From positions 1 to 7,411 of the forward strand of contig CAKTXH010000108.1 of assembly GCA_934630975.1 (NCBI GenBank): a DNA stretch of 7,411 bases, read 5' to 3'. Shown here in pieces: positions 1-5,864 of the stretch. Source of the stretch: an uncultured Clostridia bacterium (GTDB lineage: Bacteria; Bacillota; Clostridia; Christensenellales; Aristaeellaceae). The position numbers and the translations under genes were made by a program. The notes under the pieces are model-generated. The model worked only from the letters and a program-made list of their open reading frames with translations. It searched no databases and was not told the origin of the DNA. Each line of letters begins with the position of its first letter. Within the stretch, counting starts at the first letter, position 1.

Positions 1-1814
1 ACGACGTTGGAGGTGATGGTCAGGATGGAGGTCGTCGGCTCGGAATCGCGGTAGGTGTGGCGCTTCTTGATCTTCTCGAGGAACTTGCCCAGCAGCCACA
101 CGGCGATATCGTCGGCGCGGTCGTCGTCGTTGCCGTAGCGCGGGAAATCGCCCTCGGTCTTGAAATCGACAATCAGGCCGGTCTCGTCGCGGATTGGGGT
201 CACCTTGGCGTACTTGATGGCGCTCAGGCTGTCCACCACGTGAGAGAAGCCCGCGATGCCCGTCGCGAAGGTGCGGCGCACGTCGGTATCAATCAGCGCC
301 ATTTCGGCCGCTTCATAATAATACTTGTCGTGCATATACTGAATCAGGTTCAGCGTGTTGACGTACAGGCCCGCCAGCCAATCCATCATGCGGTCGTAAG
401 CGGCGATCACCTCGTCGTAATCGAGCACCTCGCCGGTAACCGGGCGATACGCCGGGCCGACCTGCTCGCGGGTCTTCACATCCACGCCGCCGTTGAGCGC
501 GTAGAGCAGGCACTTCGCCAGGTTCGCGCGCGCGCCGAAGAACTGCATCTCCTTGCCGGTCTGCGTCGCGGAGACGCAGCAGCAGATGGAGTAATCATCG
601 CCCCAGACCGGCTTCATCACGTCGTCGTTCTCATACTGCACCGAGCTGGTCAGCACGGAAATCTTCGCGGCGTAGTGCTTGAACGTATCCGGCAGGTCTT
701 CGGAGTAGAGCACGGTCATGTTCGGTTCCGGGGACGGGCCCATGTTTTCCAGCGTGTGCAGGAAGCGGAAGTCGTTCTTGGTGACCATCGAGCGGCCGTC
801 CACGCCGATGCCGCCGACCTCCAGCGTCGCCCAGACCGGGTCGCCGGAGAACAGCGCGTTGTAGCTCGGGATGCGGGCGAACTTGACCATGCGGAACTTC
901 ATGACCATGTGGTCGATCAGCTCCTGCGCCTGCTCCTCGGTGATCAGGCCGCGCTCGAGATCGCGCTCCATGTAGATATCCAGGAACGTGGAGATGCGGC
1001 CGACGGACATCGCCGCGCCGTTCTGCGTCTTGATGGCGGCCAGATAGCCGAAGTACAACCACTGGCAGGCTTCCTTCGCGTTGGCGGCCGGCTTGCTGAT
1101 ATCAAAGCCGTAAGCGGCGGCCATCGCCTTCATGCCCTTGAGCGCGCGGATCTGCTTGGAGATTTCCTCGCGCAGGCGGATGACGTCCTCGGTCATCGTG
1201 CCGTCGCCGCAGTTGGCCAGATCCCTGGTCTTTTCCTCGATCAGGAAGTCGATGCCGTAGAGCGCGACGCGGCGGTAATCGCCGACGATGCGGCCGCGGC
1301 CATAAGTATCCGGCAGGCCGGTGATGATCTTGTTGTGGCGCGCCTTCTTCATCTCCGGGGTGTACGCCATGAACACGCCCTCGTTGTGGGTCGGCGCGTA
1401 CTCGGTGAAGATCCTGTGCAGCTCGGGATCCGGCTCGTAACCGTAGTTCTTGCAGGCTTCCTCCGCCATCTTGATGCCGCCGAACGGCATGAACGCGCGC
1501 TTGAGCGGCTTATCGGTCTGAAGGCCGACAATCTGCTCGAGATCCTTGTCCGCCTCGCTGATATAGCCCGGGCCGTAAGCGGTCAGGCCGGAAACGACAT
1601 GCGTTTCCATATCCAGCACGCCGCCCTTCGCGCGCTCTTCCTTTTGCAGCTTCTGGAGGATGCCCCAGAGTTTATCGGTGGCCTCCGTCGGGCCGGCGAG
1701 GAAGCTCTCGTCCCCGGCGTAGGGCTTATAATTCTTCTGAATGAAATCGCGAACGTTGACTTCCTCGCGCCAGATGCGACCCTCGAAGCCTTCCCACTGT
1801 TCAAAATGAACCAT
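1..1814 (-). CDS. pflB: Pyruvate formate-lyase (formate acetyltransferase), 3' end cut by window edge
   Basis: Cytoplasmic glycyl-radical enzyme converting pyruvate and CoA to acetyl-CoA and formate, the non-oxidative pyruvate split of anaerobic fermentation. The 604 complete codons visible align along their whole length with known PFL: 'IVGLQT.KPLKRA.MPFGGIKM', 'GLPDTYGRGRI.GDYRRVALYGID', 'PSPEPNMTVLYS' and 'LTITSNVV' are all recognisable. The catalytic pair (Cys418-Cys419 in E. coli) lies at Cys412-Cys413 in 'SICCCVSATQ'; an extra Cys411 precedes it. The family is about 740-760 residues, so roughly 140-150 are off the left edge, including the radical glycine in the usual RVSGYAV motif; whether the enzyme is complete cannot be judged here. 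The ATG start is supported by AAAGGAG at 1822-1828, 7 bases upstream. The activating enzyme gene (pflA) often follows pflB and would also lie beyond the edge. Bases 1-2 belong to codon 605. Confidence 0.97.
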   Translation of the reverse strand, partial: MVHFEQWEGFEGRIWREEVNVRDFIQKNYKPYAGDESFLAGPTEATDKLWGILQKLQKEERAKGGVLDMETHVVSGLTAYGPGYISEADKDLEQIVGLQTDKPLKRAFMPFGGIKMAEEACKNYGYEPDPELHRIFTEYAPTHNEGVFMAYTPEMKKARHNKIITGLPDTYGRGRIVGDYRRVALYGIDFLIEEKTRDLANCGDGTMTEDVIRLREEISKQIRALKGMKAMAAAYGFDISKPAANAKEACQWLYFGYLAAIKTQNGAAMSVGRISTFLDIYMERDLERGLITEEQAQELIDHMVMKFRMVKFARIPSYNALFSGDPVWATLEVGGIGVDGRSMVTKNDFRFLHTLENMGPSPEPNMTVLYSEDLPDTFKHYAAKISVLTSSVQYENDDVMKPVWGDDYSICCCVSATQTGKEMQFFGARANLAKCLLYALNGGVDVKTREQVGPAYRPVTGEVLDYDEVIAAYDRMMDWLAGLYVNTLNLIQYMHDKYYYEAAEMALIDTDVRRTFATGIAGFSHVVDSLSAIKYAKVTPIRDETGLIVDFKTEGDFPRYGNDDDRADDIAVWLLGKFLEKIKKRHTYRDSEPTTSILTITSNV

Positions 1815-1849
1815 GCAAACTCTCCTTTACGGATGGTCGTCGGTGAATA

Positions 1850-1863
1850 CACGTCGAAACGTG
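1850..1863 (-). promoter_or_regulatory. Hairpin or dyad at the pflB transcription start
   Basis: CACGT and ACGTG form a perfect 5-bp stem around TTCG on the minus strand, a stable UUCG tetraloop if transcribed. The predicted start near 1860 falls inside the left arm, so it may act as a DNA site or as a 5'-end RNA hairpin, depending on the true start. Confidence 0.35.
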
Positions 1864-1880
1864 GCTATTGTACCATAGCC
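1863..1880. promoter_or_regulatory. Inverted repeat over the pflB -10 box (possible operator)
   Basis: GGCTAT and ATAGCC form a perfect 6-bp dyad with a 6-base centre, spanning the -10 hexamer. Its centre is 22 bases from that of the -35 dyad, about two helical turns, so both could be occupied on the same DNA face. Function is inferred from position only. Confidence 0.38.
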
Positions 1881-1895
1881 GAGATCGTCAGACAA
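1867..1895 (-). promoter_or_regulatory. pflB promoter
   Basis: Sigma-A-type promoter reading into pflB: -35 TTGTCT (1890-1895), a 17-base spacer, -10 TACAAT (1867-1872; 5 of 6 consensus). Transcription would start near 1860, giving a leader of about 45 bases. A weaker second candidate lies upstream, TTGCGT (1962-1967), 17 bases, TATGAT (1939-1944). No convincing terminator separates the eno remnant from this region, so read-through from 2050 is also possible. Confidence 0.72.
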
Positions 1896-1901
1896 CTGAC
1901 G
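1886..1901. promoter_or_regulatory. Inverted repeat over the pflB -35 box (possible operator)
   Basis: CGTCAG and CTGACG form a perfect 6-bp dyad around a 4-base centre, and the whole -35 hexamer lies within it. Symmetry centred on a promoter element is what a dimeric repressor or redox regulator site would look like. It does not match the Rex, FNR/CRP or CcpA consensus, so no regulator is proposed. Confidence 0.4.
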
Positions 1902-2049
1902 CTCTCACCAAGAAAAGGCCGCACGAATTGGAGCCGCCATCATAACATGGATAATCTGTAAACGCAATCCTTTTTATTCTGGCAGACCCGTTTCCCGCGC
2001 GGCCTTCGTCTTCATACCGTCATCAAATTTTTAACGAAATCTTTACGTC

Positions 2050-2461
2050 TCAGCGCTTGACGTTGAACGCGCCCATGCCCGGATAGACCGCGCTCTCGCC
2101 CAGTTCTTCCTCGATGCGCAGCAGCTGGTTATACTTGGCCACGCGCTCGGTGCGGCTCGGCGCGCCCGTCTTAATTTGGCAAGTGTTGAGCGCCACGGCC
2201 AGATCGGCGATGGTGGTATCCTCCGTCTCGCCGCTGCGGTGGGATGAAATCGCGGCATAGCCCGCCTTGTGCGCCATCTTGATGGCTTCCAGCGTCTCGG
2301 AAACCGAGCCGATCTGGTTCAGCTTGATCAAAATCGCGTTGCCGCAGCCGAGCTTGATGCCCTTCGCCATCGGCCAGCGTCACCTCCGCCTCAACGGTGG
2401 GGTTGCCGCGGGAATCCAGAATTTCGCGCCCTTTGACGTTTACGATCTCCAAATACGCCAT
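2050..2461 (-). pseudogene. eno: Enolase remnant with a large internal, frame-breaking deletion
   Basis: Enolase (2-phosphoglycerate to phosphoenolpyruvate, glycolysis) is normally about 430 residues. Here the first 32 codons (MAYLEIVNVKGREILDSRG..., ending VTLADG) are joined directly to the last 105 (AKGIKLGCGNAILIK...AFNVKR). About 290 codons are missing, and the junction at 2366-2369 shifts the frame by one. Translation from the ATG would give 32 native residues plus 64 unrelated ones. Lost are the equivalents of E. coli Glu168, Glu209 and the Mg ligands Asp246, Glu290 and Asp317. Retained in the tail are the enolase signature ILIKLNQIGSVSET with its catalytic Lys, SHRSGETED, and the Lys of QIKTG. 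Both pieces are otherwise undecayed, so the event is recent or is an assembly error. AAAGGAG (2469-2475) sits 7 bases before the ATG. The tail could reopen at an ATG made by the junction (2368-2370), but that has no ribosome binding site. Confidence 0.93.
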
Positions 2462-2507
2462 AAATATGCTCCTTTCTCAAAGCAGAAACTCTCTTTTTTA
2501 CAAGCAG

Positions 2508-2536
2508 ATTATAGCACAGCTTCTGCGATTTTGGAA
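2508..2536 (-). promoter_or_regulatory. eno promoter, extended -10 type
   Basis: Perfect TATAAT (2508-2513) preceded by TGC, giving an extended -10 (TGnTATAAT) on the minus strand. The -35, TTCCAA (2531-2536) at 17 bases, is weak, as is common with extended -10 promoters. The start would be near 2501, about 40 bases before the eno ATG. It is intact although the gene behind it is broken. Confidence 0.7.
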
Positions 2537-2554
2537 GTTCAAAATGCATTTTCG

Positions 2555-2709
2555 TTAGAATAAACAAACAAGCTGGCACAGTTCCAGCTTGTTTGCCACA
2601 AGGGAGACGGATTTCGCCCGCAAAGCCGTCAGCAGTTCGGCTCTGTGTGAAAAATCCTTTATTTTTTAAATGAAGAAGCATCCAGAAAATAAGTTAGAAG
2701 CAACTAACT
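2555..2709 (-). ncRNA. Candidate small RNA, about 150 nt
   Basis: A promoter with a perfect -35 (2716-2744) and a strong terminator (2565-2595) bracket about 150 bases with no plausible gene. The predicted start (near 2709) coincides with the foot of a hairpin, AGTTAG / CTAACT (2692-2709). A second hairpin, GACGG-c-TTT / AAA-t-CCGTC, lies at 2606-2630, and a short C-rich segment, UCCCUUGUGG, would be single-stranded before the terminator (2596-2605). An open frame does cross the region from an ATG at 2681, but it lacks a ribosome binding site and runs through the terminator and the eno promoter. I recognise no known family: it does not resemble SRP RNA, and I see no 6S-like end pairing. It could instead be a leader left from a lost gene. 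The 3' end is approximate. Confidence 0.42.
2565..2595 (-). terminator. Rho-independent terminator upstream of eno
   Basis: Perfect 12-bp inverted repeat (CAAACAAGCTGG / CCAGCTTGTTTG) with a 7-base loop. On the minus strand the stem runs into a T-rich tail (TTTGTTTATT). It ends about 50 bases before the eno -10. The transcript it closes most simply begins at the promoter at 2716-2744, because the MATE gene further upstream has its own terminator. Confidence 0.75.
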
Positions 2710-2715
2710 ATGGAT

Positions 2716-2744
2716 AGTTTACACGTTTTATCCGCCGCTGTCAA
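2716..2744 (-). promoter_or_regulatory. Promoter of the candidate small RNA
   Basis: Perfect -35 TTGACA (2739-2744), a 17-base spacer, -10 TAAACT (2716-2721; 4 of 6). It lies just after the MATE terminator and points toward eno, with no coding region for the next 250 bases. Confidence 0.6.
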
Positions 2745-2772
2745 TCCCCTTTTTGGTTTTTTATTCCACACA

Positions 2773-2815
2773 AAAATGCAGGAATTTGAATTGTCCATTC
2801 ATTTTCCTGCATTTT
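2773..2815. terminator. Terminator of the MATE gene, potentially bidirectional
   Basis: A 12-bp stem (AAAATGCAGGAA / TTCCTGCATTTT), a symmetric 2x2 internal loop, then a 5-bp stem (TGAAT / ATTCA) with a 5-base loop. On the minus strand it is followed by a T run, 28 bases after the MATE stop. The symmetry would also allow function on the plus strand, though no plus-strand gene ends here. Confidence 0.85.
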
Positions 2816-2843
2816 AAAAGGATATATTTCATTTTGGTATGGT

Positions 2844-4196
2844 TTATTCCGTTTTCCTGTCCTTCCACTTTTCCGGGTGCTTCCCCATCCACCGATACGC
2901 CAGCAGGCAGATCATCACCGACAGCAGCGAGCCGACCGGCGCGGCAAAGCCCATCGGCGTCAGGCTGGTTTGATCCAGCGCTGAAGCCAGATACGCCAGC
3001 GGCAGGCGCGCGCAAACGAGCGAAACGATGTTATGCAGAAACGAAATGCCAGAAAGGCCGTATGCGCAGAAGAAGCCGCTGAAGCTGAAATGGATTCCCG
3101 CGAACAGGCAGTCCCACGCGTAACCGCGCAGGTATTCCCCTCCGAGGCGGATAACCTCCGCTTCTTTGGCGAAAAGCGAAACCATGCCGTTCGCCGCGAA
3201 CTGCATCGCCACGCCGATGATCAGCCCGTAGCCGACGGCCATGCCCACCGCATAGCGCAGAATCTGCCGCACACGCTCATGTTCCCCTGCGCCGATATTC
3301 TGCGCCGCCAGCGCTGAAACCGTGGAAAGCAGCGTGGAAGGCACGAGGAACAGGATGCTGATGATCTTTTCGACAATGCCGACCGCCGCCGAGTCGTTCA
3401 GTCCGCGCATGTTGGCGATGATCGTAATGGCGATAAAGCCGACCTGAATCAGCCCGTCCTGCAAGGCGACCGGCACGCCGACCTTGAGCAGCGCGGCCAT
3501 TGTCCGCCCCTTCGGCTTGAAATCCGCCAGAGAAAGGCCGGGGATCATCTTCCTTTTGAGAATCGCCCAAAGCGAGACCGCGACGGAAAGCGCCTGCGAG
3601 AGCGTCGTGCCCAGCGCCGCGCCGACCGGGCCGAGCTTCAACGCGCCCATGAAGAAGAAATCCAGCGCGATATTCGCCGCGCAGGCGACGGCCACGAAAA
3701 TCATCGGGCTTTTGCTGTCACCCATGCCGCGGAAAATCGAGCTGATGATGTTGTAAGCCGTGATGCAGGGAATCCCGATAAAGCAGACCGTCAGATAGGC
3801 GCGCGTACCGGCGACCGCCTCCTCCGGCGTGGAGAGCAGCGCCAAAATGCCGTTCACGCCGAGCAGCAGCAGGCACGTCGCCGCGACGGAAATGCCCATG
3901 AACAGCGCCGCCGTGTTGCCGACCGCCTCGCGCGCCATGCCGTCGTCCTTCGCGCCGACCGCACGGCCGATGCGCACCGTTGCGCCCATCGCAAGCCCGA
4001 CGATCATCACCGTCAGCATGTGCATCACCTGGCTGCCGATGGAAACCGCCGTCGTGCCCGCCACGCCGTCAAACTGGCCGATGATGAACAGGTCGGCCAA
4101 GCCGTAGAGCGTCTGCAAAAACGTCGAAAGCAGATACGGCAGGGAGAAAACGATCATGTTTTTCATCACGCTGCCGGTAGTCATGTTTTGTTTCAA
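2844..4196 (-). CDS. MATE-family multidrug/toxin exporter
   Basis: Inner-membrane secondary transporter of the MATE family (NorM/DinF fold), expected to export drugs, dyes or toxic metabolites in exchange for H+ or Na+; the real substrate cannot be read from sequence. It has 450 residues, the usual length for a 12-helix MATE protein, in two homologous halves: hydrophobic segments run from about residue 13 to 210 and 235 to 435, with a charged linker (LKRK...DFKPKGR, about 213-231) between. Family-like features are LADLFIIGQ (33-41), FRGMGDSKSP (155-164), ALDFFFMGA (177-185) and AAQNIGAGEHER (297-308). The start is TTG, since AAAGGAGG lies 8 bases before it; the in-frame ATG four codons later would be 20 bases away. 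The C-terminus is short and basic. It is a single-gene unit with a terminator on each side, and no adjacent regulator gene hints at its inducer. Confidence 0.93.
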   Translation of the reverse strand: MKQNMTTGSVMKNMIVFSLPYLLSTFLQTLYGLADLFIIGQFDGVAGTTAVSIGSQVMHMLTVMIVGLAMGATVRIGRAVGAKDDGMAREAVGNTAALFMGISVAATCLLLLGVNGILALLSTPEEAVAGTRAYLTVCFIGIPCITAYNIISSIFRGMGDSKSPMIFVAVACAANIALDFFFMGALKLGPVGAALGTTLSQALSVAVSLWAILKRKMIPGLSLADFKPKGRTMAALLKVGVPVALQDGLIQVGFIAITIIANMRGLNDSAAVGIVEKIISILFLVPSTLLSTVSALAAQNIGAGEHERVRQILRYAVGMAVGYGLIIGVAMQFAANGMVSLFAKEAEVIRLGGEYLRGYAWDCLFAGIHFSFSGFFCAYGLSGISFLHNIVSLVCARLPLAYLASALDQTSLTPMGFAAPVGSLLSVMICLLAYRWMGKHPEKWKDRKTE

Positions 4197-4204
4197 GGGC
4201 TTCG

Positions 4205-4212
4205 CCTCCTTT
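4205..4212 (-). promoter_or_regulatory. Ribosome binding site selecting the TTG start of the MATE gene
   Basis: AAAGGAGG, near-perfect complement to 16S rRNA, 8 bases before TTG at 4196. This spacing favours TTG over the ATG at 4184. Confidence 0.8.
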
Positions 4213-4221
4213 GTCTATCCC

Positions 4222-4252
4222 ATCGTAAACCCTATAACGGTTGCAGGGTCAA
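4222..4252 (-). promoter_or_regulatory. Weak candidate promoter of the MATE gene
   Basis: TTGACC (4247-4252) and TACGAT (4222-4227) are 19 bases apart, longer than ideal. An alternative -10, TATACT, lies immediately upstream (about 4251-4256) but has no good -35 and abuts the aspB terminator tail. Some promoter is expected here because that terminator separates the two genes. Confidence 0.3.
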
Positions 4253-4256
4253 GTAT

Positions 4257-4293
4257 AAAAAAACAGACGCGCTCGCATAAAACGGGCGCGTCC
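4257..4293 (-). terminator. Rho-independent terminator of aspB
   Basis: Perfect 7-bp GC-rich stem (GACGCGC / GCGCGTC, 8 bp with a G-U pair), a 13-base loop, then TG and seven T on the minus strand. It begins within 10 bases of the aspB stop. Confidence 0.88.
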
Positions 4294-4299
4294 ATAAAC

Positions 4300-5505
4300 T
4301 CAAACCAGACTGCTTACAAAATGCTCGATGCGGTCAACGCCCTTGTCGATCTGCTCCATCGAGGTCGCGTAGGAAATGCGGCAGTAGCCCTCCGCGCAGA
4401 AGGCCGTGCCCGGGGTCAGCGCGACGTTCGCGTTTTCCAGCAGCATATCGGCGAAATCCATCGACCCGCCGATCTGCCGGTCGCCCAGATGCTTGCCGAC
4501 CAGCGCGCGCATATCCACCATCACGTAGAACGCGCCCTTGGGCATCACGCATTTCAGCCCCTCGATGGCGTTAAGCCGCGAGACGATGTGGCGGCGGCGC
4601 TCGTCGTAAGCTCTGTGCATCCGCTCGATCTCCTCGCGTCCTTTCGGGGAACGCAGCGCCTCCTCGGCGGCGTACTGCGCGATGGAGTTGCTGCCGCTGG
4701 CAATCTGGCTTTGCAGGCTGCTCATCGCCTTGATCACGTCAATCGGCCCCGCGGTGTAGCCGATGCGCCAGCCCGTCATCGCGTAGGATTTGGAAACGCC
4801 GTTGATCACGATGGTCTGCTTGAAAATATCCTCGTCCAGCGACGCAATGGAGACGTGCTCCTCGCCGTCGTAAATCAGCTTTTCATAGATTTCGTCGGAA
4901 ACGACGTAGAAGCCCTTTTCCACCGCCAGCTTCGCGATGCCCGTGAGCTGCTCCCGGTTCCAGATGCAGCCGTTCGGGTTATTCGGCGAGTTGAGAATCA
5001 GCGCTTTGGTGCGCTCGGTGACGTAGGGCGCAAGATCCTCCGCCTCGGTGACGAAGCCCTTCTTCACGTCGCCCTGCACCAGCACCGGCACACCGCCGAC
5101 GATGCGCACGATTTCCGGGTAGGAAACCCAGCACGGCGTGGGGATGATCACCTCGTCGCCGGGGTTCACAATCGCGGCCAGCGCGGCATAGATGGAAAAT
5201 TTCGCGCCGTTGGAAACGATCACCTGCGAGGGCGAGTATTCCAGCCCGTTATCCCAGCGCAGTTTTTCGCAGATGGCGCGACGCAGGCCGAGCGTGCCGG
5301 CCGCCGGGGTATACTTGGTCAGACCCATATCCAGCGCCTCATGCGCGGCGGTGCGGATATACTGCGGGGTCACAAAATCCGGCTCGCCGACGCTGAAGGA
5401 AACCACATCGCGCCCGCTTTGGCGCATCTCCTTCGCTTTAGCGTCAATAGCCAGCGTGGGCGACGGCGCAATGGCCGCGCACTTGCGGGAAAGCTCTAAG
5501 GACAC
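4300..5505 (-). CDS. aspB: Aspartate aminotransferase, class I (AspB type)
   Basis: Cytoplasmic PLP enzyme exchanging the amino group between aspartate and 2-oxoglutarate, linking oxaloacetate to amino-acid synthesis. The 401 residues closely resemble Bacillus AspB: PTLAIDAKAKE (16-26), SVGEPDF (38-44), TKYTPAAG (63-70), SNGAK (98-102), IPTPCWVSYPE (121-131), SPNNPNG (173-179), VVSDEIYEKL (201-210), and NGVSKSYAMTGWRIGY (235-250) with the PLP-binding Lys239. Other expected active-site residues are Asn176, Asp204, Tyr207 and the carboxylate-binding Arg376. The frame is open upstream to about 5643, but homology begins near the GTG at 5505, which has AAGGAGG 9 bases upstream, so I take GTG as the start. 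A promoter and a leader hairpin precede it and a terminator follows, so it is transcribed alone. Some relatives use other amino acids or prephenate, so the aspartate preference is inferred from overall similarity. Confidence 0.94.
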   Translation of the reverse strand: MSLELSRKCAAIAPSPTLAIDAKAKEMRQSGRDVVSFSVGEPDFVTPQYIRTAAHEALDMGLTKYTPAAGTLGLRRAICEKLRWDNGLEYSPSQVIVSNGAKFSIYAALAAIVNPGDEVIIPTPCWVSYPEIVRIVGGVPVLVQGDVKKGFVTEAEDLAPYVTERTKALILNSPNNPNGCIWNREQLTGIAKLAVEKGFYVVSDEIYEKLIYDGEEHVSIASLDEDIFKQTIVINGVSKSYAMTGWRIGYTAGPIDVIKAMSSLQSQIASGSNSIAQYAAEEALRSPKGREEIERMHRAYDERRRHIVSRLNAIEGLKCVMPKGAFYVMVDMRALVGKHLGDRQIGGSMDFADMLLENANVALTPGTAFCAEGYCRISYATSMEQIDKGVDRIEHFVSSLV

Positions 5506-5514
5506 AACAAACGC

Positions 5515-5521
5515 CCTCCTT
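5515..5521 (-). promoter_or_regulatory. Ribosome binding site selecting the GTG start of aspB
   Basis: AAGGAGG lies 9 bases before GTG at 5505. No in-frame ATG is well placed, and the residues upstream do not resemble the family. Confidence 0.8.
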
Positions 5522-5524
5522 GAA

Positions 5525-5552
5525 TCGGGCGAACCGGCTTTGTTCCGCCCGA
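5525..5552 (-). promoter_or_regulatory. Hairpin in the aspB leader
   Basis: On the minus strand, TCGGGC(G)GAAC pairs with GTTCGCCCGA: ten base pairs with one bulged G and a 7-base loop. It starts about 10 bases after the predicted transcription start and ends 3 bases before the ribosome binding site. No T run follows, so it is not a terminator; it could protect the 5' end or affect ribosome access. It matches no riboswitch I know. Confidence 0.45.
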
Positions 5553-5568
5553 AATGAATTCTTGCATC

Positions 5569-5597
5569 ATTATACATCCATTTTATGCGATTTGCAA
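5569..5597 (-). promoter_or_regulatory. aspB promoter
   Basis: -35 TTGCAA (5592-5597), a 17-base spacer, and a perfect -10 TATAAT (5569-5574). Expected start near 5562, giving a leader of about 57 bases that contains the hairpin. Confidence 0.78.
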
Positions 5598-5791
5598 TCT
5601 CTATTTTGCCTTTATTTGTCGAAAATCTTCGTTCACTCTGCACATTTCATTTTTCATTCCTGCAAATTTACCTTTCCGCACGCCGTTGATCTTCTTCCCG
5701 CAGCTTATGCGCCGCGCCGCGTTTTTGTCCCGCATAACCGCCGTTTTACCGTAAAGATTGTTTCAAAACTGCGTCTTTTCCTTAAAAACGC
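5598..5791. other. Divergent intergenic core between the aspB and DUF3048 promoters
   Basis: About 190 bases between two outward-facing promoters. The half next to aspB is pyrimidine-rich on the plus strand. I see no credible gene: the short open frames here lack ribosome binding sites and resemble nothing. The only structures are an inverted repeat at 5705-5737 and a small palindrome-like site, TTTAC-c-GTAAA (5745-5755). Confidence 0.5.
5705..5737. repeat. 7-bp inverted repeat in the divergent intergenic region
   Basis: TTATGCG (5705-5711) and CGCATAA (5731-5737) are perfect inverted copies separated by 19 bases. They lie about 55 bases upstream of the DUF3048 -35. This could be a pair of half-sites for a regulator, or chance. 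Confidence 0.3.
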
Positions 5792-5820
5792 TTGCCATAA
5801 TCCGCTTTTTGATGTATCAT
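5792..5820 (+). promoter_or_regulatory. Promoter of the DUF3048 gene
   Basis: -35 TTGCCA (5792-5797; 5 of 6), a 17-base spacer, -10 TATCAT (5815-5820; 5 of 6). Expected start near 5827, about 38 bases before the start codon. Confidence 0.75.
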
Positions 5821-5852
5821 TGTTCTGGTTGGTATCTTTTTGAAACATTTTT

Positions 5853-5857
5853 GGAGG
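5853..5857 (+). promoter_or_regulatory. Ribosome binding site selecting the TTG start of the DUF3048 gene
   Basis: GGAGG lies 7 bases before TTG at 5865. Starting there yields a complete signal peptide (MHRIYKW followed by a hydrophobic core), which supports TTG over any later codon. Confidence 0.8.
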
Positions 5858-5864
5858 TGTTATT

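Noticed and set aside
57..1961. 634-codon open frame on the plus strand opposite pflB
   Set aside because: It mirrors pflB codon usage: G/C-rich third positions on the minus strand leave few stops opposite. It has no ribosome binding site, and its product is a run of His/Val/Arg/Ala with no family resemblance.
1896..2049. Terminator after the eno remnant
   Set aside because: The GC-rich patch near 2000 and the AT-rich repeats near 2030 do not form a stable stem followed by a T run on the minus strand.
2171..2461. Programmed frameshift in eno instead of a pseudogene
   Set aside because: A one-base slip could join the frames but cannot restore about 290 missing residues that include the catalytic core.
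2391..2681. 96-codon minus-strand open frame between the MATE and eno genes
   Set aside because: No ribosome binding site, and it runs through a strong terminator, the eno promoter and the eno start. The stretch is better explained as a candidate small RNA.
4156..5499. 447-codon plus-strand open frame opposite aspB
   Set aside because: Shadow of a well-supported gene; it begins in the MATE/aspB gap, has no ribosome binding site and reads as low-complexity His/Arg/Val sequence.
5759..5847. TGTTTCA (5759-5765) and TGAAACA (5841-5847) as paired operator sites around the DUF3048 promoter
   Set aside because: Seven-base inverted copies 75 bases apart in AT-rich DNA are expected by chance.
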